25,114 bases of DNA from Bacillota bacterium (GTDB lineage Bacteria; Bacillota; UBA994). The notes under the pieces were generated by a model that was not told the origin of the DNA, ran no database searches, and saw only the letters and a program-made list of their open reading frames with translations. Shown here one piece after another: positions 15,660 to 23,722 of this stretch. Location: NCBI GenBank assembly GCA_018725535.1, contig QLUS01000008.1:1-25114 (forward strand), written 5' to 3'. A program made the translations under genes and the position numbers. Position 1 is the first letter of the stretch; the number at the start of each line of letters is the position of its first letter.

Positions 15660-17762
15660 ATGAAGAAATACTCGCTCTCTGTCGCAGGACGTGAAATGAC
15701 GCTTGAGACAGGTCGCCTGGCTAAACAAGCCAACGGCGCAGTTCTCGTCAGCTTCGGGGATACCAGTGTGCTGGTGACTGCTACTATGTCACGCGCACCG
15801 CGCGAAGGCATTGACTTCTTCCCGCTGTTGGTGGACTACGAAGAACGGTTGTACTCGGTAGGCAAGATACCGGGAGGCTTTCTCAAGCGAGAGGGACGCC
15901 CTAGCGAAAAGGCTATACTTGCCGCGCGCCTGATTGATCGGCCCTTACGCCCCTTGTTCCCCGCAGGATTTCGCAACGACGTGCAGGTTGTGGCGACAGT
16001 TCTGAGCGTCGACCAAAACAATCTGCCCGAGATTGCGGCTCTAGTCGGGGCGTCGGCTGCCCTGTCAATCTCTAGCATTCCCTTCCATGACCCTATAGCC
16101 GGAGTAATTGTAGGAATGATTGGCGACCGGTTTGTCATTAATCCAACGCTTGCCGAAGCGGCGGAAAGCAGACTGCATCTAGTTGTGGCAGGTACTCGAG
16201 ATGCGATCATGATGGTAGAGGCTGAAGCGTGTGAGTTAAGTGAAACTCAAGTGCTCCAAGCGATAATGACGGGACACGAGGAAATTAAGCACATTGTCAC
16301 AGTGATTGAGCAGATGCGACAGGAGGTAGGGCGACCCAAGTTAGAGGTGCCGTTGTCTGCTCTGCCGGCAGACCTCACAACGCTTATCCGGGAACACACT
16401 TCCGCCCCACTGCGCGCCGCCATCCAAAACGCCGACAAACTAGCGCGGGAAGCAGATATAGAGAGGGTAATGCAGGAAGCCTTGGCCAAATTCGCTGTTC
16501 TGTATCCTGAGCGGGGAAAAGTGATCAAGGAAATCTTGGATGATCTGCTAAAAGACCTTGTGCGCACTGCGATAACGAAGGAGCACTATCGACCGGACGG
16601 GCGTGGTCCAAAGGAAATTCGCCCTGTCAGTTGCGAAGCACCGGTGTTAAAACGCACGCACGGTTCGGCGCTTTTCACGCGCGGGCAGACGCAAGTTCTT
16701 TCGGCGGTAACCTTAGGCGCAATGGGTGACGTGCAGATTATTGACGATCTTGGCATTGATGAGTCTAAGCGCTACCTACATCACTACAACTTCCCTTCCT
16801 TCAGCGTCGGAGAAACACGCCCGCAGAGAGGCCCATCCCGCCGCGACATCGGCCATGGTGCCTTGGCAGAGCGTGCGCTTTTGCCTGTAATCCCGTCGGA
16901 AGAGGAGTTCCCGTACACTGTGCGCGTTGTTTCTGAAGTGCTAGAGTCGAATGGATCTTCTTCCATGGCTAGCGTCTGCGGCAGCTCACTGGCCCTTATG
17001 GACGCGGGAGTGCCAATTAAGGCCCCGGTCTCTGGGGTTGCCATGGGCTTAGTCAAGGAGGGCGCTTCCTACGTAGTGCTTACCGATATTCAAGGAATGG
17101 AAGATCACCTCGGCGACATGGACTTCAAGGTTGCGGGGACCGCAGAAGGCATTACCGCTCTACAAATGGACATCAAGATTAGCGGATTAGACAAAAAAAT
17201 CCTCGGGGAAGCCTTAGAGCAAGCGAGGGAAGGGCGTCTCTACATCCTTGAGAAGATGCTGGCCGTATTGCCCGCACCGCGGACGGAGCTTTCTCCCTAC
17301 GCACCGCGCATGTTCACTCTCACCATCCCTGTAGACAAGATCAAGGATGTCATTGGGCCCGGGGGCAAGATGATTAATAAGATCATCCAAGAAACCAACG
17401 TCAAGATTGACATTGAGGACGATGGCAGAGTCTTTATTGCGGCTGTAGACGCTGAACAAGGGCTCAGGGCGAAGGAGATTATATCGGACCTCGTGCGCGA
17501 GATGGGCGTGGGTGAGGTTTATACCGGCAAGGTTACCAGAGTTGAGAAGTATGGGGCTTTTGTCGAACTGTTACCTGGGAAAGAAGCGCTAGTACATATC
17601 TCTCAACTGGCGCATGAACGTGTTGCTCGTACGGAGGACGTTGTCAACGTAGGTGACAGGATACAGGTCAAGATTACGGATGTGGACCGCATGGGGCGCA
17701 TTGGCGCATCTCGCAAAGAACTCCTGCCTGCACAAGGCAAAGAGGCCAGAGAACGGGAATAA
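15660..17762 (+). CDS. pnp: Polyribonucleotide nucleotidyltransferase (PNPase)
   Basis: 3'-to-5' phosphorolytic exoribonuclease of mRNA decay. The 700 residues contain two RNase PH domains, the helical linker, then KH (PVDKIKDVIGPGGKMINKII) and S1 (YTGKVTRVEKYGAFVELLPG) RNA-binding domains. The second RNase PH core has SRRDIGHGALAERAL, and the acidic segment DIQGMEDHLGDMDFKVAGTA holds catalytic-site residues. ATG at 15660 follows AAGGAGG (15647-15653) by 6 bases; an in-frame ATG at 15642 lacks a comparable SD, and longer open frame reaches back into rpsO. A hairpin 10 bases after the stop may mark the mRNA end. Confidence 0.98.
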   Translation: MKKYSLSVAGREMTLETGRLAKQANGAVLVSFGDTSVLVTATMSRAPREGIDFFPLLVDYEERLYSVGKIPGGFLKREGRPSEKAILAARLIDRPLRPLFPAGFRNDVQVVATVLSVDQNNLPEIAALVGASAALSISSIPFHDPIAGVIVGMIGDRFVINPTLAEAAESRLHLVVAGTRDAIMMVEAEACELSETQVLQAIMTGHEEIKHIVTVIEQMRQEVGRPKLEVPLSALPADLTTLIREHTSAPLRAAIQNADKLAREADIERVMQEALAKFAVLYPERGKVIKEILDDLLKDLVRTAITKEHYRPDGRGPKEIRPVSCEAPVLKRTHGSALFTRGQTQVLSAVTLGAMGDVQIIDDLGIDESKRYLHHYNFPSFSVGETRPQRGPSRRDIGHGALAERALLPVIPSEEEFPYTVRVVSEVLESNGSSSMASVCGSSLALMDAGVPIKAPVSGVAMGLVKEGASYVVLTDIQGMEDHLGDMDFKVAGTAEGITALQMDIKISGLDKKILGEALEQAREGRLYILEKMLAVLPAPRTELSPYAPRMFTLTIPVDKIKDVIGPGGKMINKIIQETNVKIDIEDDGRVFIAAVDAEQGLRAKEIISDLVREMGVGEVYTGKVTRVEKYGAFVELLPGKEALVHISQLAHERVARTEDVVNVGDRIQVKITDVDRMGRIGASRKELLPAQGKEARERE

Positions 17763-17771
17763 CGCTGTGAA

Positions 17772-17796
17772 AGAGCTCTGCCTGCGGTAGAGCTCT
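17772..17796 (+). terminator. Strong hairpin after pnp, no T-tract
   Basis: AGAGCTCT (17772-17779) pairs with AGAGCTCT (17789-17796), extended inward by GCC/GGT around a TGC loop, giving 11 pairs. No T-run follows. It may be an mRNA 3' stabiliser or processing site, or an inefficient terminator. It lies at the break between pnp and the remnant that follows, so it may also be part of the deletion scar. Confidence 0.45.
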
Positions 17797-17800
17797 CAGT

Positions 17801-17947
17801 ATTCAGTCGCGCCGTGTGCCGCGCGGGGTGACGCTTGCGGCGGAGGATTTGATCCCGGCTCTGCCGGGGCAGGGGTATACCTTGGTGCCGGTAAGTACTT
17901 TGTTGTCTGCGGTGCCGACAGAGGAATTAGGGGAGGCCAGACCGTGA
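17801..17947 (+). pseudogene. C-terminal remnant of a YlxY-like polysaccharide deacetylase
   Basis: An in-frame open stretch with no full-length gene encodes VTLAAEDLIPALPGQGYTLV and then PVSTLL near its end. This resembles the last helix and strand of NodB-type polysaccharide deacetylases (pattern TVEALPxIIxxLKxKGYxFVTVSELL). In B. subtilis the gene directly after pnp is ylxY, a deacetylase of this family, so position agrees. The preceding ~250 residues with the metal site are absent. The stop overlaps the next start as GTGA, the coupling expected of a once intact operon gene. A small ORF from GTG 17816 (43 residues, no SD checked as convincing) is the alternative. Homology is judged by eye. 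Confidence 0.6.
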
Positions 17948-19356
17948 AGTTGCTCCTGTTGTTCTTAGGGATGCTGCTGTTCCTACCTTTGCATGGGGAG
18001 GCGAGCGTACATCTAGCCGTGGGATGGAACGAAAGGCACCTAGGTGCGCGCGTCAGCGCGGAGCACATAGCGTGGCGCGATGCAGAGGGCGTACATACAA
18101 TGGTCTTGCCCGCTCAGGGGGCTGTCAATCTAGCACTGGTTACGCCACGCACCAGTATAGCAGTTGTCTCTGACAGGGCTGCCGCTATCTGGCTGCAGCG
18201 AGCTTTTCTCCCCCGCTACCCCACTAGGATAGTGAGTCTTTGGCCTAAGCACGCTCTGACTCTGCTCGAGAGGGATGCAGAAATTCTCTGGGATACCGAG
18301 ACGGTCTTTGTGCAGGCGAGTGCAGCTGACTTCCCTTCCATGCTGGCACTAACGCTGCCCGACGGTGCTGTACGTTACCTAAGCGACCATTCCGTGCGCT
18401 TTGCCGGGGGCGGGCAGCCGGTTAGAGTGGAAAACGCTTCTTTTCGGGGCAGCATAATCTTCAATCCCAATCGCCGCGGGTTGCTTACGTCCATTAACGT
18501 ATTGCCGCTAGAGGAATACCTGCTCGGAGTAGTTCCGAATGAAATGCCGGCAGCCTGGCCTTTAGACGCACTCAAGGCCCAAGCCCTAGCGGCGCGGTCG
18601 TATGCGGTGCGACAAAGAAACCGCCACGGGCAAGATGGCTTTGACCTGTGCAGTACCGTTCATTGCCAAGCCTATCATGGTAAGGGCAGTGAACACCCGC
18701 GCAGTACCCAAGCAGTAATGGCTACCAGAGGGCAAGTCATCACCTTTGACGGCGCTGTTATCGACGCTGTCTACCATGCGCATGCGGGAGGGCATACACG
18801 CAACAGCGAACACGTATGGGGGGGCATAGCTCCCTATCTGCGCGGTGTTCCCATCCCGGAAGAGCCGCCCTTAACTTGGACACGCCGCGTGACCGTGGGA
18901 GAATTTGAGCGTCGACTGCGAGCACGCCAAGTCAACGTGGCGCATGTCACAGACGTTCGTATTGCCGAACACGCCGATGTGGGTCATGTACGCTCAGTGC
19001 GCGTCACCTCTCTGCTTGGGACTGTAGACATTTCCGCGTCGGATCTCAGGGCAGCCCTAGACAGAGCACAGATGCGCAGTACAAAATTTGATATACTGAT
19101 ACTAGACCAGTTGCGTCGCCCTTTCCGCATCCATCCTGCGCCTCGTCCTTTTCGCTTAGAACTAGGGCGTTTAGCGGGAGTGTACCACGGTCTGTTGCCC
19201 GCCCAGCCGTCGTCAGTCGAGATTACGGGGTCAGGTTTCGGGCATGGAGTAGGCATGTCTCAATGGGGGGCGTTTGGCCTAGCTCAAGCAGGAGTAGATT
19301 ATCAGGGTATTATTCGCCGTTTCTATCGAGGAGTCACAATTAGCAGAGTTCCCTAA
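17944..19356 (+). CDS. SpoIID/LytB-domain protein (lytic transglycosylase-like)
   Basis: A 470-residue exported protein. The N-terminus MKLLLLFLGMLLFLPLHGEA is a signal peptide or anchor. The SpoIID domain runs from about residue 180, with LPLEEYLLGVVPNEMPAAWP (conserved Glu of the catalytic region), LKAQALAARSYAV, VHCQAYHG, AVYHAHAGGHTRNSEHVWGG, and the C-terminal GSGFGHGVGMSQWGAFGLA. SpoIID enzymes cut glycan strands without a stem peptide during engulfment; related proteins act on vegetative walls. GTG at 17944 follows GGGAGG (17931-17936) by 7 bases. The gene is not in the classical spoIID locus, so it may be a paralogue; substrate is inferred. Confidence 0.88.
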   Translation: MKLLLLFLGMLLFLPLHGEASVHLAVGWNERHLGARVSAEHIAWRDAEGVHTMVLPAQGAVNLALVTPRTSIAVVSDRAAAIWLQRAFLPRYPTRIVSLWPKHALTLLERDAEILWDTETVFVQASAADFPSMLALTLPDGAVRYLSDHSVRFAGGGQPVRVENASFRGSIIFNPNRRGLLTSINVLPLEEYLLGVVPNEMPAAWPLDALKAQALAARSYAVRQRNRHGQDGFDLCSTVHCQAYHGKGSEHPRSTQAVMATRGQVITFDGAVIDAVYHAHAGGHTRNSEHVWGGIAPYLRGVPIPEEPPLTWTRRVTVGEFERRLRARQVNVAHVTDVRIAEHADVGHVRSVRVTSLLGTVDISASDLRAALDRAQMRSTKFDILILDQLRRPFRIHPAPRPFRLELGRLAGVYHGLLPAQPSSVEITGSGFGHGVGMSQWGAFGLAQAGVDYQGIIRRFYRGVTISRVP

Positions 19357-19369
19357 CGGAGGTCAATGC

Positions 19370-20629
19370 ATGCAAGTAACTAAACTTGACTCAGGGCTTA
19401 GAGTCGCTAGCGAACATATACCCCATGTACAGACCGTGACCATTGGTTTCTGGGTGAGATGCGGCACGTTTGCTGAGTCATCCGACGAGATGGGGCTTTC
19501 GCACTTTTTGGAGCACATGTTTTTTAAGGGGACGCAGTCCCGCAGCGCGCGCGACATAGTGGAAGCATTTGATGATGTAGGAGGCGAACTCAACGCCTAC
19601 ACCGCCAAAGAATACACATGCTTTTTCGCCAAGGTGATGGATGAGCACTTGCCGTTAGCAGTCGAGGTTCTGTCGGATATGCTAACTAGGCCGCTCTTTG
19701 CGGAGGAAGACCTCGAGCGTGAAAAACAGATTGTACTTGAGGAGATCGCTCTGTACGAAGATGCGCCTGACGAACTTATCCACGATAAGCTGGCCGATGC
19801 CATTTGGCCACATCATCCCTTGGGGAGGCCTATTCTTGGCACAAGGGAGAGTATCACAAGCATTACATCGCACAGCTTGCGCCAATTCTACGCCAAGCAC
19901 TATTGCCCAGAGAATGTAGTAATTGCCGCTTGTGGGCACCTAAGCCACGAGGAGTTGGTGCGCTTAGTGGAAGTCAACTGTAGCCTTGGCAGTCAAGGCG
20001 TATGTGTCAGCGACTCTGCAGATAATCTTCCTTACTCTGAGCGTATCAGTGTGATCGAGCGCCCCATTGAGCAGCTTCATCTTTGCCTAGGTTTCCCGGG
20101 GCTATCGTGGCGCGATAAAGACATCTACGCCATGAACATTATGAACAATATTTTCGGTGCGGGTATGTCCTCGCGCATATTTCAGGGTATCCGCGAAGAG
20201 CTTGGCTTGGCCTACAGCATTTACTCATATAGTGCTTCCTTTGTTTCGGCTGGCTATTTCGCTGTGTATGCGGGACTCTCCGCGCGTAATACCGCCACTC
20301 TACTTAAGACTGTAGGACGTGAGCTTCTAGCCATGAAGAACGCACCGGTGAGCGCAGCAGAAATCAGTCGCGCGCGGCAACAGGTAAAAGGCGCCTTGGT
20401 GATGGGGCTAGAAAGTACGGCTAACCGCATGAGCCGCATGGGGCGGGGGCTTCTGCTTATCGGGCGCGTTATGGACACAGCGGAAATCCTCGAGCGCATT
20501 GAGGCAGTGACGCTAGAGGATGTTCAGTCGCTTGCCAAGCGGGTGTTTGCGTTAGATCAACTTACGGTCTGCGCATTAGGCCCCACAGCTTTGCTACCTA
20601 ATCTTGTTGAAGCCCTGCGCGACAACTAG
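19370..20629 (+). CDS. mlpA: M16 family (pitrilysin-type) zinc protease
   Basis: A 419-residue M16 peptidase related to B. subtilis MlpA (YmxG) and mitochondrial processing peptidase. The inverted zinc motif HFLEH is at residues 45-49, with the distal ligand Glu in VLEEIALYEDAPDELIHDKL (about residue 125). The second, inactive domain carries the arrangement RGIREELGLAYSIYSYSASF. ATG at 19370 is preceded by GGAGG (19358-19362). The gene order pnp-(ylxY)-mlpA-ymxH is conserved in Bacillota; here a SpoIID-like gene is inserted before it. Substrates are not known; MlpA has been linked to protease regulation in Bacillus. Confidence 0.92.
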   Translation: MQVTKLDSGLRVASEHIPHVQTVTIGFWVRCGTFAESSDEMGLSHFLEHMFFKGTQSRSARDIVEAFDDVGGELNAYTAKEYTCFFAKVMDEHLPLAVEVLSDMLTRPLFAEEDLEREKQIVLEEIALYEDAPDELIHDKLADAIWPHHPLGRPILGTRESITSITSHSLRQFYAKHYCPENVVIAACGHLSHEELVRLVEVNCSLGSQGVCVSDSADNLPYSERISVIERPIEQLHLCLGFPGLSWRDKDIYAMNIMNNIFGAGMSSRIFQGIREELGLAYSIYSYSASFVSAGYFAVYAGLSARNTATLLKTVGRELLAMKNAPVSAAEISRARQQVKGALVMGLESTANRMSRMGRGLLLIGRVMDTAEILERIEAVTLEDVQSLAKRVFALDQLTVCALGPTALLPNLVEALRDN

Positions 20630-20643
20630 GGATTTGTGTTGAC

Positions 20644-20677
20644 CGCATCATCGCCAACATAGGATGGTGATGAGGTG
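20644..20677 (+). promoter_or_regulatory. Hairpin that could cover the ymxH SD
   Basis: Bases 20648-20655 pair with 20666-20673 (8 contiguous, one G-T), and after a mismatch 20644-20646 pair with 20675-20677. The right arm includes most of GAGGTG (20672-20677), the SD for the ymxH ATG at 20684. It could lower or regulate translation. Inferred from folding by eye only. Confidence 0.35.
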
Positions 20678-20683
20678 ATGCCC

Positions 20684-20929
20684 ATGAGATTCTCCGAACT
20701 CGCAGACAAGGAAATCATCAACACGCACGATGGGTCTAGGCTCGGATTGCTTGGCGATAGTGACCTAGTCGTCAACGCCCGCACAGGCAAGATTCTCTCC
20801 GTAGTGATTGTCCGGCGCAGTTTCTTAGGCCTAGTCAAAGGCGGGCACGAAATAACTCTCTCTTGGCACTCCGTCAAGAAAGTAGGACAGGACATGATTA
20901 TTATCGATGTGGGTCGCAGAGGCCTGTAA
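20684..20929 (+). CDS. ymxH: YlmC/YmxH family sporulation-linked PRC-barrel protein
   Basis: An 81-residue PRC-barrel-like protein. MRFSELADKEIINTHDGSRL, GDSDLVVNARTGKILSVVI and ITLSWHSVKKVGQDMIIIDV match the YlmC/YmxH family, which is widespread in spore formers but has no defined biochemical role. ATG at 20684 is preferred over GTG 20675 and ATG 20678 because the family begins MRxSEL and GAGGTG at 20672-20677 is well spaced from it. It follows mlpA as in B. subtilis. The stop codon lies in the left arm of the terminator. Confidence 0.9.
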   Translation: MRFSELADKEIINTHDGSRLGLLGDSDLVVNARTGKILSVVIVRRSFLGLVKGGHEITLSWHSVKKVGQDMIIIDVGRRGL

Positions 20930-20960
20930 GCAGAACTTACAGGCCGCTTCTATTTCCCTT
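20921..20960 (+). terminator. Terminator after ymxH
   Basis: GGCCTGTAAG (20921-20930) pairs perfectly with CTTACAGGCC (20936-20945) around CAGAA, followed by a T/C-rich stretch. It encloses the ymxH stop and separates it from the dipicolinate genes, indicating a transcription break. Confidence 0.8.
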
Positions 20961-20974
20961 CTCCCTTTGGATGT

Positions 20975-20982
20975 CATATAGT
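20975..20982 (+). promoter_or_regulatory. Candidate sporulation-sigma -10 element upstream of dpaA
   Basis: CATATAGT lies 28 bases before the dpaA ATG and resembles the CATA-type -10 of mother-cell sigma factors (sigma-E/K). No TTGACA-like -35 is found at the vegetative spacing. B. subtilis spoVF is under sigma-K, so a mother-cell promoter is plausible, but the -35 match is weak. Treat as a hint. Confidence 0.3.
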
Positions 20983-21010
20983 GGTTGTAGATGTTAAAGG
21001 GGAGGAGCCT

Positions 21011-21870
21011 ATGAGTGCGGTACTAGCGGGCCTTACAATTGGCATGTCGGCGGTGACAGAAGAACGGAGTATTATTTGCCAAGTTTGCTGCAGGCGGGCG
21101 CAAAAATTCTAGCAGCGGGACTCGCGCGCCTTCCCTGTCATCTGGATGTCGTTCCGGTGGACCTGATGACGGTCATCAGGTCGTGTCATGCGGTTCTGCT
21201 ACCCATGGCCGGTATGGACGCAAGAGGTCGCGTACAGTCATATTACGACGACGCGCCGATTGTCCTCGACCTCACCTTGTCCTCTCGGGGGCTGTTAGTG
21301 CTTACGGGGGTGGCGAGACCAGAGTTACAAGCGCTAGGTGAGGCTAATGGGTGGCGGATCTGTGAAATAGGAGCAGACGACGAACTGGCTTATCTTAACT
21401 CCGTGCCCACGGCAGAAGGAGCCGTACGTCTGGCACAAGACAGGGCTGTAAAGACGATTCACGGCAGTCGTGCGCTTGTGGTGGGCTACGGCCGATGCGG
21501 AATTACTTTGGCAGCGCTCCTTAAGGGCATGGGAGCACACGTGACGGTCGTGGTGAGACAGACAGGGGTGCTGGCCAAAGCTTTTGCGGCGGGGCATAGC
21601 CCGCACTATGTGGGGGAGCTGTCACGCGTGTTAGGGAGCCATGACTTTCTGTTTAACACGGCCCCGGCCCTAGTTTTTACTGAGGAACTATTAGTTTGCA
21701 TGCGCCGGGATAGTGTCCTTATCGACATCGCATCGGGAGCAGGGGGGGTTGACTATCAGGCAGCTAAGAGGCTGGGGCGTATTGTCGTACTGGCCCCTAG
21801 CTTACCGGGGAAGTTTACGCCTGAGACAGCCGGGCACATTTTGGGCCGGGCCCTGCCGCGCATATTATAG
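21011..21870 (+). pseudogene. dpaA: Dipicolinate synthase subunit A, frameshifted
   Basis: DpaA with DpaB oxidises the DapA product to dipicolinic acid, the spore-core chelator. The 5' part starts at ATG 21011 after GGGGAGGAG and reads MSAVLAGLTIG. The next family-like stretch, VGGDRRTEYYLPSLLQAGAK, is in the -1 frame from about 21046. One base is missing between 21043 and 21047; the 5' frame stops at 21110-21112. Beyond that the gene is intact: the Rossmann motif VVGYGRCGITLAALLKGMGA, SVPTAEGAVRLAQD, IDIASGAGGVDY and LAPSLPGKFTPETAGHIL match the family. The 264 codons after TTG 21076 lack the N-terminal strand and an SD. A recent mutation or a sequence error is possible. Confidence 0.88.
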
Positions 21871-21894
21871 AAAATCTTCCGGAGGAGAGGTAAA

Positions 21895-22478
21895 ATGAAG
21901 GGGCGGAGATTGGGTTCGCTTTAATGGGGTCCTACTGCACATGCGCAGCCGTGATGCCAGAAATAGCGCGGCTGCGTGACAGCGGTGCCGAGATTGGGCC
22001 CATTATGAGTGAGGCCGCCGCGAGCACAGACACTCGCTTCGGCCGAGCCGAGATGTGGCGCGGCCAGGTTCTCGCCGCCAGTGGTGCGATGGAGATCATT
22101 GATACCATCGCTGCGGCGGAACCTATCGGCCCAGGGAAACTGCTGGACTTAGTTAGCGTGGCACCGTGCACTGACAATACTCTAGCTAAGATAGCAGGTG
22201 GTATTACGGATTCCTCCGTGACAATGGCCGTAAAAGCTCACTTGCGCAACCTGCGCCCTGTACTAGTGGCAATCTCAACTAACGATGGTTTGGGGCTAAA
22301 TGCCGTTAACTTGGCTCGCCTGCAGAGCAGCAAAAATATCTTTCTTGTCCCTTACGGTCAAGATAACCCAGCAGTAAAGCCGAATTCCTTAGTCGCAGCG
22401 ATGGAGCTCATTCCTAGAGCGGCGGAAATGGCACTTGCGGGTGTTCAGCTGCAACCGGTGCTGTTAGCGAGGAACTAG
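21895..22478 (+). pseudogene. dpaB: Dipicolinate synthase subunit B, frameshifted near the start
   Basis: Flavoprotein-like partner of DpaA. ATG 21895, after AGGAGAGG, reads MKGRRLG and then hits TAA at 21922-21924. In the -1 frame the family sequence continues FALMGSYCTCAAVMPEI, so one G is probably missing from the GGG run at 21912-21914. Downstream is intact: TDTRFG, SVAPCTDNTLAKIAGGITDS, LVAISTNDGLGLNAVNL, FLVPYGQDNPAVKPNSLVAAM. The stop overlaps an in-frame ATG at 21924 (TAATG), so reinitiation could make a protein lacking about 10 residues including the first strand. It follows dpaA by 24 bases and precedes dapG by 20. Confidence 0.88.
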
Positions 22479-22498
22479 CGGGAAGATGGAGGTAACAG

Positions 22499-23704
22499 AT
22501 GGCAACTATTGTACAAAAATTTGGCGGCACCTCCGTGGCTACATCCGGCATGCGGGAGCGAGTGGTAGGCAAGGTGCTCGCCTGTCAATCGCAAGGGCAT
22601 GACGTGGTAGTCGTGGTCTCGGCTATGGGGCGCCTAGGTGAACCGTACGCCACTGATACTTTGCTAGGTTTGGTTAACCAAGCGGGGACACCTAGCGCGC
22701 GGGATCGGGATTTCGTCATGGCCTGCGGAGAGCTAGTCTCGTGTGCCGTGATGGCCAGTACTCTGCGCAAGGCAGGACTTAACCCTCTACCACTAAGCGG
22801 ATGGCAGGCGGGGATCATGACAGATAATACATTTGGTGACGCTAGAATAACCACCGTAGACCCGACGTACTTGCAGAGTCTGCTTAAACAAGGGATAGTG
22901 CCGGTGGTGGCAGGTTTTCAGGGGGCGAGCAGTGAGGGTAACATCACGACTCTAGGGCGGGGCGGGAGCGACACCACTGCTGCAGCCTTAGGCGTGGCCT
23001 TAGGGGCGGCCAATGTGGAGATTTACACCGATGTCGAAGGTATCATGACAGCAGACCCTCGGCTGGTGCCTGAGGCCAAAGTGCTTAGTTTCTTAGATTA
23101 TGGCGAGGTATTTCAGATGGCCTCACAAGGCTCCAAGGTTATTCATCCACGGGCAGTGGAGCTGGCCATGCAGCGCAATATACCTTTGGTAGTCAGGAGC
23201 ACGTTCTCAGACGCCCCAGGAACCACGATTGCCAACGCTGTGCTGTATGAAAATAAGCGGGGCCAACCGGTCACCGCCGTAGCCCACATTCTCCAAGTAG
23301 CGCGTGTGTCCATTGCCACACCTAGCGACGACGGCGCGCTGGAGCTAGATATCTTCAGCCGTCTAGCAGAGGCTGGTGTGAGCGTTGACCTAATTAACGT
23401 AAGTCCCGAGGTCAAGCGCTTTATTATTCCAGAAGAGGCTGCCGACAAGGCGCGGGCGGCGCTTAGGACACTGCCGCTTACAGCAGAATTTCGCTGTGGC
23501 TGTGCGAAAGTGAGTGTTATCGGCACAGGGATGCGCGGCGTGCCCGGAGTCATGTCCCGTGTAGTCGCGGCCCTGCGTGAGGCAGGAGTGCGGATTTTGC
23601 AGTCTAGCGACTCCCACCTGACGATCTCCGTTTTGATTGACCAAGGAGACGTTGAAGCGGCCACACAAGCTTTGCATCGGCACTTCGGGCTAAGTACGGA
23701 GTAA
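22499..23704 (+). CDS. dapG: Aspartokinase, DapG type
   Basis: Phosphorylates aspartate at the entry to lysine, diaminopimelate and dipicolinate synthesis. The 401 residues show the kinase domain with QKFGGTSV (residues 6-13), VVVSAMG, TTLGRGGSDTTAAALG, and the IYTDVEGIMTADPRLVPEA segment. Two ACT domains in the C-terminal ~135 residues suggest feedback control. ATG at 22499 follows GGAGG (22488-22492) by 6 bases. Position between dpaB and dapA identifies it with the diaminopimelate-sensitive isozyme of B. subtilis; the effector is inferred. The asd gene that lies between in B. subtilis is absent. No lysine riboswitch is visible. Confidence 0.94.
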   Translation: MATIVQKFGGTSVATSGMRERVVGKVLACQSQGHDVVVVVSAMGRLGEPYATDTLLGLVNQAGTPSARDRDFVMACGELVSCAVMASTLRKAGLNPLPLSGWQAGIMTDNTFGDARITTVDPTYLQSLLKQGIVPVVAGFQGASSEGNITTLGRGGSDTTAAALGVALGAANVEIYTDVEGIMTADPRLVPEAKVLSFLDYGEVFQMASQGSKVIHPRAVELAMQRNIPLVVRSTFSDAPGTTIANAVLYENKRGQPVTAVAHILQVARVSIATPSDDGALELDIFSRLAEAGVSVDLINVSPEVKRFIIPEEAADKARAALRTLPLTAEFRCGCAKVSVIGTGMRGVPGVMSRVVAALREAGVRILQSSDSHLTISVLIDQGDVEAATQALHRHFGLSTE

Positions 23705-23722
23705 GAGAAAGGAATGAATCTC

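Noticed and set aside
21040..21050. Programmed -1 frameshifting in dpaA (and dpaB at 21910-21916)
   Set aside because: No X-XXY-YYZ slippery heptamer is present at either site and no obvious stimulatory structure was seen; mutation or sequence error is simpler.
21076..21078. TTG as the true dpaA start
   Set aside because: No SD precedes it, and the sequence just upstream in this frame still reads family-like VGGDRRTEYY, so the gene began further upstream.
22440..22498. Lysine riboswitch upstream of dapG, or FMN riboswitch upstream of ribF (14250-14312)
   Set aside because: The gaps are far too short and the upstream bases are coding.
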